The notes: generated from the letters alone by a model not told the origin. Positions 20,568 through 34,253 are shown, counted from the stretch's first letter. The stretch is DNA of 64,000 bases from Phyllostachys edulis (GCA_036346405.1 CM070563.1:19263022-19327021); one strand, 5' to 3'. Made by a program: numbers and translations.

Positions 20568-23500
20568 TGTAACGACCCCATTTCTGAGATCGTTAAACTC
20601 TTCACAACCGTAAAAAAATATGCAGTCGTAAAGCAACAAATAACATCACAAGCAAACTTCCGTTTACAAAAAGAGGCAAACCTTTATTATAACAGTTAGG
20701 GCTTAACAGCCAGTTTGGACACGGGCACGGGAATCCCAAATATAATATATTACAACACAAAAGTACTTCTGAACCACAGACATGCCCGAGCGTGATTGAG
20801 ACCTAGTACCAATAGTCGTCACCGTCCAGTGGTTCCTCTTGATCATAAAGATCACATGTTTCTTCCCAAAGTTCTTCTCTTAATAATTAGCAAGAATGAG
20901 CACAACAGTACTCTAAGTTGCATGGGAAATCCTATTTATCTACTTGTCGGGATTAACAAGAGATTGGAATGGTTTTACCATAACAGGTGTATGTGGATGC
21001 ATTACTTTGAGTTGAAAGCATTTTAGTATTTAAAGCAGTAAAACAATATTAAATATAACAACATGGGTTTTCAACATCTACATTTATCCATTTAACATAT
21101 GTAAAACCCTACTTATGCCTCATATATTGGAATCACCCATGGACACAACTTCATTAACCAAAAGCATGATGTATCCGAATGCCATTGTTTATACTCTGCA
21201 TAGTTACCCAACTTTACCCACAAGATACTTTAAACTTATACTGTCAAGCTATATACATGCAATACGATAGCATACGACTAAGTTGAGATAACAAAGTTTT
21301 TTCACTGCTCAACCTTTCTAGTCTCTACCCGGTAGGTTCAAGGTCAATACAACCATCGAGAAACCACCGGCCAATGGTGGAGTGCGCGGTCCGATGCTAA
21401 CTGGTACATACCATTGTGTAGTTCAGCGAGTGCCCTAACCGGCCCACTCCTGACTCACCCCAATCCGCGATTGCTCTATACAACAAGAGCAGTTGACATC
21501 CTATGGATATTCAATCAAAAGAGCAGTGTACTAAGTCAAGTTGGATAAAACCAAACCCATGGTTGAGCGATTTCTATGTCTGTTATTTAGCACAAGGTTT
21601 TAGTTCTTACTTGTCATCTAGTGAGACGATGGATCAAATACCAACATGTGGTTGTCCACCCCTTGATCTCACATCTGACTCACTTTTATCAAATATATTG
21701 GGTTGTCCAACCTCTTGGTCTCAACCCTCAACTCTCCATCAAAACCTGTTGTCATTTAACCAATATTCCTTATCAGTATTTATAAATACCTTGTGTGACA
21801 ATGCCGAACATTCGCTATCATTTTATGTAACTTAAACTTGTCAAGGTGAATATGGCCTACAAATAATAGGCTGTTGTGGGTGTGTGAGAGGATTTATCTA
21901 AGTATCATGAAATTCAAAAATATAATTGTGACAATAAAGTAATTGGCTTAAATACAATAATGAAATTAATAATACAAGTACATGGAATATAGACTCAAAA
22001 TGATCAAATGAATGCAACTTGCCTCCTTGCTCAAAGTCTTTGAAAATCTCTGCTTCTCGTGTGTCTTGTCCGGTATTTTTTGGAACTTGGTCGTCGAAGT
22101 CGGGACCTAACCCAAAAGAAAATAATACAAATAAAATATTCGTGCTCAATAAGGAGCAAGCTAGGAACAACATGCAAATAAAATAAATTCAGAAAAGAAT
22201 TAAAAGAGAAAGGTGATGTGGGTGATTTGGATTTAATGGGTGCTGGATTTGGTTAACCAGAGTCAAAAATGGGGTTTGCGGGCTCGAAATGGTCAAAAAG
22301 GACACATTGTGTCGAAAATGGGTTTAGGTGAATAGTAATGGACCTAATGAATAGTGTCAGGTTCTGTACTGTTCACAGCGGATCGGGTTGAATGAACAGT
22401 ATTGGGTTTTGGGCCGTGTTCTAATGGATTTTAAATGAATAATGATGGGCTTTGATGACAACGACGGCTGGGCTGAAATAGTGCCCTAGCATAGTGTTGG
22501 GCCAAGCCCAACACGTAGTGGACCAACTAGGCCAGGCCTAAGGCCCAGCTCTGGGGCGTCTTGAGTTGTGCACGACTATGAGCTAGGGCGCGCTCAAGCA
22601 CACCCGAGCCGGCGGTAATGAAGCTGATGGCGACTACGGCGGCTCCAGTGACGGGCGGCGGCGCCGGGAGGCACGGTGAGCATCACCACAACATGCACAA
22701 CCCATTTTTGGGCTTTGTGCGGGCGATGGTGGCTCGGGGAGGGGTGGTCATCAGTGGTGGCGCAAGGACGGAGAAGAGGAAGATGGAGGCGGCGGTTTGG
22801 CGGTGCTCTGACCAAATTAGCTGGGGCTTGAACAATGTTAGTTGGAGGGGATCTAGGGAAAGGTAGTGGCGTGGTTTGGGGCGCACCGAGGCGGCCTAGC
22901 CACGTGAGCTGTGGATGGCACAACGGTGGAGGGTGGTGCCGGCGAGGTGGCGACGAGGATAAGGGGAAAGGAGGTGGGGAAAAGGTTCGAGGTGGAGGGG
23001 GCGGTTGTTGTGATGGGGTTGGAGGAAAAGGGAGGGATGGTGGTGGTGAATTTGCCTTCGAACTCGTCGGGGAAGAAGATGAAGACGACGGTGATTCTTG
23101 GAGGTGGCTGGGATTGAGGAAGAAGGAGGGTGGCAGGGAGGTTTGGGTGTAGTTCGTGAGGAAGATATTGCGAGGTGGAGCGGCTTTTATAGGGCGTGGA
23201 GGCGGTGGCACCAAAGCCCAGCTCGGGCTGACATGGCGTGTGGCGGCGACGTGGGTGGGCAGGCATAATCAGCGCTGTGTGGGGGCAAGGTGGCGGTACG
23301 ACAGCATTGTAGTGGCGAGGGTGTCTCACTGGCGTGAGGCGTGCGGTGGTGAGGGCGACAACGGTGGGTGCAAGGCGTCGGCGTGTGGCGAGGGGGCATG
23401 AACGTGGCGCCGGGCGATGACGCTACGTGGCGGAGCGATGTGGGCATTAATGGTGCGGCGAAGCTATCGGTGAGGTGGCATGAGAGGTGGCTGCCACTGG

Positions 23501-23750
23501 CGCAAGTTTGGCACAGAGTGAGGGCGGCGCGAGGGAGAACGACGGAGTGGCATGGCGACTGCCGGCGCAACGCGAGGTAGACATGAACAGAGCGCATGTG
23601 GAAAATGGAAGGGCGTTTTCGGCTGAGGGAAAGTGGCAAGACTAAAGAGGAAAGTGGGAAGGGATTGGAAATTTCCGAATTGGGTAAGAAATCAAACTTT
23701 GGTAAAAAACTTCAAAACTCTGAAACTTTTGAATTTTTTGGGTTGTTTCA
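20568..23750 (-). mobile_element. Long Ty3-gypsy-type LTR, minus strand, probable solo
   Basis: The low end begins TGTAACGACCCC and the high end is GGGTTGTTTCA (minus-strand start TGAAACAACCC), giving TG...CA ends. Blocks shared with the other LTRs include a GAATGAGCACAACAGTACTC-like segment (about 20893) and ACTTTACCCACAAGAT (about 21210). No gag or pol adjoins. The flanking 5-mers GGTCG and CGTTG agree at only 3 of 5 positions. The GC-rich part (22600-23580) gives long frames on both strands that I treat as non-coding. Confidence 0.6.
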
Positions 23751-25426
23751 CGTTGTAATCCTCTGTGATGACATTCCTCAAATAAACTTTATTCAACAGT
23801 GGCATATATCAAAGAAGCAACTAAGGAGTGGTATATCTCTAAAACTCGCACTAAGCGGTGGCCTATATCATATTTCCCTAAAACAAATTACGCTACTTTA
23901 TTTATAGCTACAAAATCATAATCATAAGAAAATGCTTTCAAATATGAATCCAATGTTATCACTTGTCGCGACCGGACCGAAGGTCCCCTGGTACGACCGG
24001 ACCCGGGAGCACCCGGAGGTCCTTTGTGCAAACCGAGCTAGTCCCAAGATCAGCTGCTAGCTCACACAATCAACAAATGTGGTAACATCCATCAACACAA
24101 CTTTATTAATAAACAACAGAGTTGATTACAAAAGGGGGCATACAGCCAACAAGGAAAATTACAGCGAAAGCAAAAGACAGCAAGGAAGACCACACGATTC
24201 GTCTGGAGGGCGCAGCCTAGTCGTCCTAGTCCTTAGACTCCTCGTAGACGTCCTCTCCTACTCAATTATTGAATCAAGCAAGGGTGAGCACAACAACCGT
24301 GCTCGCAAGTCACTCCCATCAAATAATAGAATGCAATGCATACAAGGATATCTCAAGGGAAGGCTTATAGAGTTGATTTGCATAAAGCCAAGTTTCTTTC
24401 CAAATAGCTGTACTAAGTTCCAAAGCAGTTATACAATAACTAAAATTCATTTTCTAAATCTCAGTTTTGTAGTCGGATAACATTCATCAACAAGTGGTGA
24501 AAGATACTGTGAGGAGCTCTCCTCGGAAGATACTGCTCAGATTTTTTTTTCGGCGGTACTACCTCAAGACGGAGGAGCGTAGTACCGCTTAAGACATCCG
24601 AGAGGAGGTCCGCCAGACCTCCCAGAGATCCCAAGACCTCCTGGTGGTCTTGGCCTGCACACCGAGCTAGTCCCAGATCGATTGGTTAGCTCGCATGCAT
24701 CCAACATAAGTGTAATCAAATCCATACAACAAGCTAAAAGAGAAAGGCACAAAATAACACATATATTAACAAGTGGCCTTATGGCCAAGGTTTGTCTGAG
24801 GTGCCACTCAAGGCTAACAACAAAAGAGAACAACAACACAAATGGAGGCAAAGACATAAACACAAGGTCCATTCGGCCAAATTTATAGGCTACCAAGTGG
24901 AGGACGCCACCTACTACGCAGGTCTTCAAGGGTGCTCCCTCCCAAAGCACTGGATCACCTGGAACTCCCTCCTCTGCTGATCAAAAACAGCAGGGCACAA
25001 GCCAATGAGTACTTTGAATGTACTCAGCAAGCCGTGGGTAAGGTATGCAAGAATAATATTTATGCACGGCTTGGCAAAGAGAGCTGTAAGGTTAGTTTGC
25101 AGAAAGCCAAGTTTGACAGTAAATAACATAATAGATTGTAAGGCAACAAGTTAAAACAATAATACCTAATTACTTTTGATTTTGCAAAGGAGACAGTGAG
25201 CACCCACTCACTCCCAAGGCACCCACCAAACCTCTCTGGAGCACCTACTCCAAAGCACCACAAGACCAGCCCCTGGACCACTTTGTGAGCCAGCCATGAC
25301 CCCTCTGGAGCCGGCTAAGGTCTCTTTGAGGCACAAGCCATGACCTCTCACCAAAGCGCCAAGAAGGAACACAGTTTCACAAAAGGAATTCTACCCCTCA
25401 TTCGAAATCTCCGGGCATGTCCATAA

Positions 25427-25450
25427 CCGAGGACGCGGCTATTCGAATAG
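25427..25450 (-). promoter_or_regulatory. LTR paired-palindrome element (gag-only element, 3' LTR)
   Basis: CCGAGGACGCGG (25427-25438) abuts the perfect palindrome CTATTCGAATAG (25439-25450). The second copy, in the 5' LTR, is at 31585-31608. Confidence 0.75.
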
Positions 25451-26938
25451 ATTTACACTCTGCAGAGGTGTACAACTTTACCCACAAGAGGTAGTCGCTT
25501 GATATTACACACGTTACATTAGACATGTGAATCAAGTGGAGACCACCACCGGGCTTTTACAAGGACTCCTGCTCGACTCACCACCAACACTAAGGTTTCG
25601 CCATCACAAGCAGTCGATAGCACCCTGGTGGCCCCTCTTGTGCCGTGGTGAACTAAGCACCTCCTCTACCTTGGAACCGAATCGTAACAAGACCAATTAT
25701 TACTCCCTGTCCACCCCATAATGGACATGTGGTTGCACGAAAAGGCCCAGATCAATGGCTCCCAAGGTTCGGTCCTTAATTGTCGCCGAGCAAGGCTTCC
25801 ACAAACCCAATGTGACCCCGAAGCTCTACAACTCTGGGGCACCCAGTGACCCCATAGCACCAACATATGGAGCCCCAGATGACTCCATAGCACCAACATA
25901 TGGAGCACCTACTACTTGCACCTTGCCAACTTGCCCGAGCATAAAACAGCTTTGGTTCAACTCGCCAAGACCACCCAGTCCCTGCACCGCAAATTTTAAC
26001 AAAGTGGTCTCAAGACCACAAACAACACAACCTCGCGGCTCCAACCACAGCTTGCTTATCGCTGGCACCAACCAAAGTTCCATAATTCATTAGTCAAGTT
26101 CAAAGAATAAAAGATGATTCATGAGGAGACCAACGCCTACTAGAGCAAGGCTAAGCAGAACGATACCCATGTTGGTAATAGCAATAAGAGACCAACTAAC
26201 AGTACCATCCTAAGGTTTTTAAGGAAACATGTCAACATGTGGATTACCAAATAGACAAGGAGGCATAACAACCAGTAGGTGCTTAGCTAGAGCCCAAACC
26301 ATTTTATACAAATAGCCAATGCAGGTTATAGTAAAACAAAGTACTTTTTGTAAAGCTAGGTTCAAAATGATCAAGGACCACGACTTGCCTTCAGTAGCGA
26401 GCTGCTGAGCTTCAACCGGGGCTGCTGGATCACCGAGCTCCTCAGCGCCAACGGAATCTACACGGCGCAAAGAAAAACAACTAAATAAAGCAGCTCCAAA
26501 AGGAAACCGAAAAGAACTAGCAAGAACAAAAAAGAAAAGATCCACAGAAGGGGAGGTCCAACAAGGGGAAGGAGGTCCAAAACCGAAGGGGTCCCAGAGG
26601 AGCAAGGAGAGCTTCTCCAGAACCGAGAGAAAGAGAGAAGGAGAAGAAATGACGAACATGGAGGAAATGGGTGCCCCTGGTGCCCTATTTAAAGAAAAAG
26701 GGAGAATAGGAGCACCATCAAAAGGGACGCCCAGGTTCAAGGCATTAGTACAAAAGGTACACTGCCAAAGGTACGAAAAAGGGGCTTGAAACAGGGCTAA
26801 GGAGGTGACAAAAGGTAGAAAAAGGTACAAATATATGTGACAACATTTAATGTGACTCAACCCACATCAAATGCACTTAAGGCTACCAAGGGAGCCAGTC
26901 AAAAGGTGCACAGAACAGTCAAAGGGCATGGTCCACGG

Positions 26939-27120
26939 TCCAAAGAGGAGGTCCAACGAGGTCCTGCGAGGAGGTCCAAGGACGAGGTCCTGCGAGGAGG
27001 TCCAGCGAGGAGATCCAAGGAGGAGGTCCTGCGAGGAGATCCAACGAGGAGGTCCAAGGAGGAGGTCCTGCGAGGAGATCCAACGAGGAGGTCCTGCGAG
27101 GAGGTCCAACGAGGCCCAAA
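26939..27120 (+). repeat. Minisatellite of GGAGGTCC / GCGAGGAG words, 3' LTR
   Basis: Imperfect 12-, 24- and 36-bp units built from GAGGAGGTCCAACGAGGAG-like words. Because unit lengths are multiples of three and lack stops, several frames on both strands stay open here; none is considered a gene. The matching tract of the 5' LTR is 33088-33290. Confidence 0.85.
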
Positions 27121-27887
27121 GGACAGGGAGGTCCTGGATGATAAGATCAACAAAAGGGAGGTCCTCAAAACAATGAAGACCAAACTCGAGCGGTAGGTCC
27201 GACCAGGCAAGCGGTAGGTCCGACCTGGGGAAGTCCTAAGGACACGGGGAGGTCCAAAGGAACGCAACAACAAGGAGGTCCCATGGACAGGAGGTCCAAA
27301 AGACATAAAACGGGGAGGTCCTATGGACAGAAGGTCCAAAAGACAAAAAAACGGGGAGGACCTGAGGGCAAGATCCACAAAGGGCAGGTCCTGACGGTCA
27401 GATCCTCAATGAGCAGGTCCTAAAGGAGCAGGTCCTGACGGTCAGATCCTCAAGGAGCAGTCTGTCCCCGACGGAGATCCTCAAGGAGCAGTCTGACGAC
27501 GGCCGATCCTCAAAAGGAGAACTGAGAACGCCAAGATCTCAAAGGAGGATCTAAACGGTCAAGATCAAAAGGCAAAGGGAAGGTCCGCGGAGGCAAGGAT
27601 GCGAAGACGAACAGGGCCGCCGATCTTGATCGGACGAAGAAGATAACCGGGCCGTTTCGGACCAAGCGAACGAGCCAACTCACCAAGCCGCTCGACGCGG
27701 ATCAAACGGTCCTAAGGCAAGAAAGGCAAAACTCAAGCGGTACGACCGCAAGAGCCAGCGGTGAGTCCAAACGCTAGAGAGGCTTAGGCCTAAAGAGGTC
27801 TGGACCTTCCGATCCAAACAAAGAGGGGGTCTGGATCATTGGATCAAATAGAAGAGGGATCTGGATGGTTAAGATCTCCAAAAGGGG

Positions 27888-28225
27888 AGGTCCTAACGGC
27901 CAAATCTATACAAGGGGGAGGTCTGAGCGGTCAAGATCTCCGGGGAGGAGGTCCTAACAGCCAGATCTCAGCAAGGGGAGGTCTGAGGGGTCAAGATCTC
28001 CAGAGAGGAGGTCCTAACGACCAGATCTCAACAAGGGGAGGTCTGAGCGGTCAAGATCTCCAGAGAGGAGGTCCTAACGGCCAGATCTCAACAAGGGGAG
28101 GTCTGAGCGGTCAAGATCTCCAGAGAGGAGGTCCTAACAGCTAGATCTCAACAAGGGGAGGTCTGAGCGGTCAAGATCTCCAAAGAGGAGGTCCTAACGG
28201 CCAGATCTCAATAAGGGGAGGTCCT
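27888..28225 (+). repeat. 60-bp tandem array, about 5.6 copies, 3' LTR
   Basis: Units beginning AGGTCCTAAC start at 27888, 27949, 28009, 28069, 28129 and 28189 (period 60, the first 61). Each contains CAAGGGGAGGTCTGAGCGG and TCAAGATCTCC. On the antisense (plus) strand the unit is open and would give a 20-residue Gly-rich repeat (GGLSGQDLQRGGPN...). The 5' LTR has only about 3.6 copies. Confidence 0.9.
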
Positions 28226-29169
28226 AGAGCTACAGAGAAATGGTACAACCGCAAGAGCGGAGCGGCACGACTGCGCTAGAACCCGGAGCACCTGGGAGGT
28301 CCGCAAAAGCAAGGGGAGAGCCAAGGGAACCAAAGGAGGTCTAAACAGAAAGAGATTCAAACCAATAAAGAGGAGGTCTGGACTAAGGGAAGTCCAAACA
28401 GAAAGGCACAAGGAAAAGGTCCAAAGATCAAAGAGGTTTGAAACACAAACCTAAGCTGGTCTAAACTCAAAAGAGAGGACTTAGACCAACAAAAAGGGGG
28501 GGGGTCCGAGCAAGGAAAGGTCTAGCTCAAAGGAGGTCTGGGTCGAGAAAGAGAGAGAACGAGAGAAAGAGAGAGAAGAGAGAAGAGATCCAGACACAAA
28601 AGAGGTCTGGAAAGGAGAAACCAAACACAAGGGCACACAGAGCAGAAAGAGGGAGAAAGGGAAAACTCCAACAAACAACAGAAGGCACCGAACAAATTTA
28701 GTTCAAGTTTGGTTTAATCAATTAAAGCTCTTTTGAAAACTCAAGTTAAGCTTTGAACTCTCATCAAAACCAAATGGTTATTTTTTATTTTGAAAACTAC
28801 AGGAACTCAGGACAAACGGGATGTTACAACCTACACCCCTTAAAGGGAATCTCGACCCCGAGATTCGGGCTGACTAAGGAATAGGTTTGGGGAACACGGG
28901 TCTTGCTCACTCTTCCAACTTTTCTCTCTTGAGTGAGACAAAACCACCACTGACCAAAAACTTACCGGGGAAGAGATCCTGAGCCGGCTGGGCTTGCTCC
29001 ACAGCAACGTGATTCACTTGTCCCCTTGCGGCAGGAACTGGAGGTCTCATGGTTGGTCTTGAAGCTTGGGGAGGGGCTTGCTTCCACTGTTGATGTTGAG
29101 GCGATACTGGCGAAATGTCCCCACCGCCGCGCTTGAAGCCTTGAACAACACCTTCTAAAAATTGGGCAC

Positions 29170-30144
29170 TCTTGAGCTATTGGCTGTTGTCGAATTCCTG
29201 AGCAACTAATTGGGGCGTGGCTGCAGAGGTTCCAAAAGCACCAGGCTGATATTGAACAAACGACTTGGCTCGCTGAAGAGGTCTTTGATGTGCTCTGGAC
29301 TGCGACACCTTTCTCTTGAATGACTCTGAAAGCTCTCTGCGGGATTCCTCAATGAGCAAGGCCTTGTTCACCAGATGCTGAAAATCTGCATAATCATTAC
29401 CAATGACCTGAACCTTTAGACTAGGGTTGAGCCCTCGCTTGAACTTCTTCTGCTTGGCATCATCGGTGGCAACATCTTCGGGGCATAAGCGTGCGGTGGA
29501 GTGAATTTGTTGAGGTATTCACCCATCGACAAGCTACCTTGACTCGACTCACTTAACTCATTTTTCTTCATTTCCACCATCCCATCTCGAACATGAGAAT
29601 GACGGAAAGCTTCAAAACTCAGTCAAGTGATACTCGTGGTCTCGTGCATGGGCGACAAAAATTTTCCCACCACTCACCGCCGGGCCTTCAAGTCGATGAG
29701 TCGCATACAACACCTTCTCACGGTCGTTGCATTGAGCAATGGCAAGCTTCTTGTCGATCGAGCATAACCAATCATCAAGATCCAAGGGCTCGGGGAGCTA
29801 GAGAATGTTGGAGGCCGGGTCCTCAAGAAATCCACTAACTTTGACCGAGGAAACACCGGGTGGAAGGTCGCATGGCAACCGCTGGTGTTTTGATTCATCA
29901 TGGCGAGGAGAGCGGTTGCTCGACTTTGCCGAGCCATCATCTGATTCATATTCTGCATCATGGCACTCATCAACTGAGCTTGAGCTGCCATGAATTGCCC
30001 TAAGCTTGGATCTAAAGTTGCTGCTGGAGGAGGTAGGGGTGACGGCAAGGAGGGATCCACTGGATCATCTTGACTTGCTAAACTAGGGGTCTGAACCATC
30101 TGCAAGAAGCTCCTCAGGTTTAAAAGATAAGGAGAAGAAAGCAC
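29170..30144 (-). pseudogene. Gag of the gag-only LTR element, frameshifted
   Basis: On the minus strand an N-terminal part (about 30144-29790: VDPSLPSPLPPPAATLDPSL, AQLMSAMMQNMNQMM) leads into a retrotransposon gag domain in shifting frames: DDWLCSIDKKLAIAQCNDRE (about 29775-29720), MGEYLNKFT (about 29520), then KFKRGLNPSLKVQVIGNDYA, HLVNKALLIEESRRELSESF and KRKVSQSRAHQRP (29440-29250). No zinc knuckle is seen. Several frame changes and a stop after DNSQ near 29179 make it inactive. Family: Ty3-gypsy gag of the chromovirus type, by motif memory. Confidence 0.75.
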
Positions 30145-30650
30145 AAAAGGTAAGAGGGAAAGAGCACCAAAGACGAGTCAGAACCAGGGAGAAAAGATGG
30201 AACAACCTATTCAGGGAGAAGTAGGTTAACCCGAAAAGAACCAACAGCCGAAAAAGCTGCAAAGAAGCAAGAAAAACTCGACAAAAGACACTAGGCCCGG
30301 GACTAAACGATACTGGAACAAAAAGGGGCCCAAAAACCGCACCACTAAACCTAGCTTAAAGGGGTGGTCAACTTAAAACAAGGCCAGATCTAACAAGATT
30401 GCTGAGATGAGGAGGTCATTTCGAGCTTAGAAACAAAGTTTCCAGAAGGGGTAAGATACAAGAACCCGAAAAGAAGCCAAGGAAAGGATAGATTAAGGGA
30501 AGAAAAGAATGAAACAAGTTGAGAACAGAACAGAACAAGGCAAGAGGAGAACCACTAATCAAGTTTTAGGTTGGTTTGATTTAGAAAATAGCTTTTGAAA
30601 CAGACTAAAACGACCCTGCTAACTAAGGTTACGTCCTACGCAAGGCATGG

Positions 30651-30662
30651 AGCTCGATACCA
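30651..30662 (-). other. Primer-binding site of the gag-only element
   Basis: The minus strand reads TGGTATCGAGCT, a tRNA-Met-type primer site, a few bases inside the 5' LTR edge. Confidence 0.75.
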
Positions 30663-31584
30663 CCTCTCGTGAGGAGCTCTCCTAAGATATTGCCGAGATT
30701 TTTTTCGAGTAGCAAGATTATCAAGACGGAGGAGCGGTAGTACCGCTCGGTACATTCGAGAGGAGGTCCGCTAGGACCTCCCAGGAGATCCCAAGACCTC
30801 CTGGTGGTCTTGGCCCTGTGCACACCGAGCTAGTCCCAGGATCAGATTGGCTAGCACACACAGATCCAACATAAGTGTAATCAAATCCATACAACAAGCT
30901 AAAAGAGAAAGCAGACCAAAATAACACATATATTAACAAGTGGCCTTATGGCCAAGGTTTGTACAGGGGTGCCACTCAAGGCTAACAACAAAAGAGAACA
31001 ACAACACAGCGGAGGCAAAGACATAAACACAAGGTCCATTCGGCCAGCCCATAGGCTACCAAGTGGAGGACGCCACCCATCACAAGAAGATCTTCAAGGG
31101 TGCTCCCTCCGAAAGCACCGGATCACTCGAACTCCCTCCTCTGGCGATCAAAAACAAATAGGCACAAGCCAATGAGTACTTTGAATGTACTCAAGAAGCC
31201 GTGGTAAGGTATGCAAGAATAATATTTATGCACGGCTTGGCAAAGAGAGTCAGAAGGTTAGTTTGCGTAAAGCCAAGTTTGATGAAAAATAACATAATAG
31301 ATTGTAAGGCAACAAGTTAAAACAATAATACCTAATTACTTTTGATTTTGCAAAGGAGACAAGGAGCACCCACTCACTCCCAAGGCACCCACCAAACCTC
31401 TCGAGCACCCACTCCAGAGCACCACAAGACCAGCCCTGGACCACTTTGTGAGCTACCATGACCCCTCTGGAGCCGGCCAAGGTCTCTTCGAGGCACAAGC
31501 CATGACCTCTCACCAAAGCGCCAGAGGAACACAGCCACAAAAGGAATTCTACCCCTCATTCGAAATCTCCGGGCATGTCCATAA

Positions 31585-31608
31585 CCGAGGACGCGACTAT
31601 TCGAATAG
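31585..31608 (-). promoter_or_regulatory. LTR paired-palindrome element (gag-only element, 5' LTR)
   Basis: CCGAGGACGCGA (31585-31596) abuts CTATTCGAATAG (31597-31608). The second palindrome is intact and the first has one change relative to the 3' LTR copy. Confidence 0.75.
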
Positions 31609-33087
31609 ATTTACACTCTGCAGAGGTGTACAACTTTACCCACAAGAGGTAGTCGCTTGATATTACACACGTTACCTTAGACATGTGAATCAAGTGGAGA
31701 CCACCACCGGGCTTTTACAAGGACCTGCTCTGACTCAGTCACCAACACTAAGGTTTCGCCATCACAGTGTGCGTATAGCACCCGGTGGCCCCCTCTTATG
31801 CCGTGGTGAACTAAGCACCTCCTCTACCTTGGAACCGAATCAGAACAAGACCAATTATTACTTCCGGTCCACCTCATAATGGACATGTGGTTGCACGAAA
31901 AGGCCCAGATCAATGGCTCCCAAGGTTCAGTCCTTAATTGCTGCTTAGGCAAGGCTTCCATAAACCCAATGTGACCCCGAGCTCTACAACTTTGGGGCAC
32001 CCAGGTGACCCCATAGCACCAACATATGGAGCCCCCAGATGACTCCATAGCACCAACATATGGAGCACCTACTACTCGCACCTTGCCAACTTGCCCGAGC
32101 ATAAAACAGCTTTTGTTCAACTTTGCCAAGACCACCCATCCACAGCTCGCAATTTTAACAAAGTGGTCTCGCACCACAAACAACACAACCTGCGGCTCCA
32201 ACCACAGTTGCTTATCAGTGGCACCAACCAAAGTTCCATAATTCAGTTAGTCAAGTTCATCAATAAAAGATGATTCATGAGGAGACCAACGTCTACTAGA
32301 GCAAGGCTAAGCAGGAACGATACCCATGTTGGTAATAGCAATAAGAGACCAACTAACAGTACCATCCTAAGGTTTTTAAGGAAACATGTTAACATGTGGA
32401 TTACCAAATAGACAAGGAGGCATAACAACCAGTAGGTGCTTAGCTAGAGCCCAAACCATTTTATACAAATAGCCAATGCAGGTTATAGTAAAACAAAGTA
32501 CTTTTTGTAAAGCTAGGTTCAAAATGATCAAGGACCACGACTTGCCTTCAAGAGCAGTCACGAGCTTCAACCGGGCTTTGGATCACCGAGCTCCTCAAAT
32601 ACCAACTAATCTACACTACAAGAAAGAAAAACAACTAAATAAAGCAGCCCAAAAGGAAACCGAAAAGAACTAGCAAGAACAAAAAGAAAAGATCCACAGA
32701 AGGGGAGGTCCAACAAGGGGAAGGAGGTCCAAAACCGAAGGGGTCCCAAAGGAGCAAGGAGAGCTTCTCCAGAACCGAGAGAAAGAGAGAAGGAGAAGAA
32801 ATGACGAACATGGAGGAAATGGGTGCCCCTGGTGCCCTATTTAAAGAAAAAGGGAGAATAGGAGCACCATCAAAAGGGACGCCCAGGTTCAAGGCATTAG
32901 TACAAAAGATACACTGCCAAAGGTACGAAAAAGGGGCTTGAAACAGGGCTAAGGAGGTGACAAAAGGTAGAAAAAGGTACAAATGTATGTGACAACATTT
33001 AATGTGACTCAACCCACATCAAATGCACTTAAGGCTACAAAGGGAGCCAGTCAAAAGGTGCACAGACCAGTCAAAGGGCATGGTCCA

Positions 33088-33290
33088 CAGTCCAAAGAGG
33101 AGGTCCAACGAGGAGGTCCTGCGAGGAGGTCCTGCGAGGAGGTCCAAGGAGGAGGTCCTGCGAGAAGGTCCAGTGAGGAGATCCAAGGAGGAGGTCCTGC
33201 GAGGAGATCCAACGAGGAGGTCCAAGGAGGAGGTCCTGCGAGGAGATCCAACGAGGAGGTTCTGCGAGGAGGTCCAACGAGGCCCAAAGG
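33088..33290 (+). repeat. Minisatellite of GGAGGTCC words, 5' LTR
   Basis: Counterpart of 26939-27120 with a slightly different unit order and number. Confidence 0.8.
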
Positions 33291-34035
33291 ATAGGGAGGT
33301 CCCGGATGATAAGATCAACAAAAGGGAGGTCCTCAAAACAATGAAGACCAAACTCGAGCGGTAGGTATGACCAGGCAAGCGGTAGGTCCGACCTGGGGAA
33401 GTCCTAAGGACACGGGGAGGTCCAAAGGAACGCAACAACAAGGAGGTTCCATGGACAGGAGGTCCAAAAGATGTAAAACGGAGAGGTCCTATGGACAGGA
33501 GGTCCAAAAGACACAAAAACGGGGAGGCCCTGAGGGCAAGATCCACAAAGGCGCGTCGGCCCGACGGCCGATCCTCAAGGAGCAGTCCTAACAGTCGATC
33601 CTCAAGAAGGTGTCCCGACTTGGCCGATCCTCAGGAGCAGTCTGACGACGAGATCCTCAAAGGAGAACTGAAGCCAAGATCTCAAAGGAGGATCTAAACA
33701 AATAAGATCAAAAGGCAAAGGGAAGGTCCGCGGAGGCAAGGATGCGCAGGAGGAAGCAGGGGCCGTCGATCTTGATCGGACGAAGCAAGGCAACCGGGCC
33801 ATTCTACCAGCTTAACGAGCCAACTCGGCCAAGCCGCCTCGATGCGGATCAAACGGTCCTAAGGCAAGAAAGGCAAAACTCAAGCGATGCGGCCTCAAGA
33901 AGAGCCACGTGAGTCCAAACGCTAGAGAGGCCTAGGCCTAAAGAGGTCTGGACCTTCCGATCCAAACAAAGAGGAGGTCTGGATCGTTGGATCAAATAGA
34001 AGAGGGATCTGGATGGTTAAGATCTCCAAAAGGGG

Positions 34036-34253
34036 AGGTCCTAACAGCCAGATCTAAACAAGGGGGAGGTCTGAGCGGTCAAGATCTCTGGGGAGGAGGT
34101 CCTAACGACCAGATCTCAACAAGGGGATGTCTGAGCGGTCAAGATCTCCAGAGAGGAGGTCCTAACGGCCAAATCTCAACAAGGGGAGGTCTGAGCGGTC
34201 AAGATCTCCAGAGAGGAGGTCCTAACAGCCAGATCTCAACAAGGGGAGGTCCT
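34036..34253 (+). repeat. 60-bp tandem array, about 3.6 copies, 5' LTR
   Basis: Units start at 34036, 34097, 34157 and 34217. Two fewer than in the 3' LTR, so the arrays changed length after insertion or by gene conversion. Confidence 0.9.

Larger units (their letters stand above)
24508..28828 (-). repeat. 3' LTR of the nested gag-only element
   Basis: It starts TGTGAGGAGC on the low side and ends GATGTTACA on the high side (minus-strand start TGTAACATCCCG). It is 4321 bp and aligns along its length with 30668-34842. It holds the paired palindromes (25427-25450), a 36-bp-type repeat tract (26939-27120) and a 60-bp tandem array (27888-28225). Confidence 0.85.

Noticed and set aside
22594..23639. 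Several 100-200-codon frames on both strands
   Set aside because: GC-rich LTR sequence; frames overlap on opposite strands, are low complexity, and show no domain.
26837..27378. Overlapping open frames on both strands in the GGAGGTCC tract (also 33019-33546)
   Set aside because: Repeat units with lengths divisible by three and no stops keep several frames open at once; composition, not selection, explains them.
27839..28225. CRISPR-like regular spacing in the 60-bp array
   Set aside because: Units are contiguous tandem repeats without unique spacers, and the DNA is eukaryotic.
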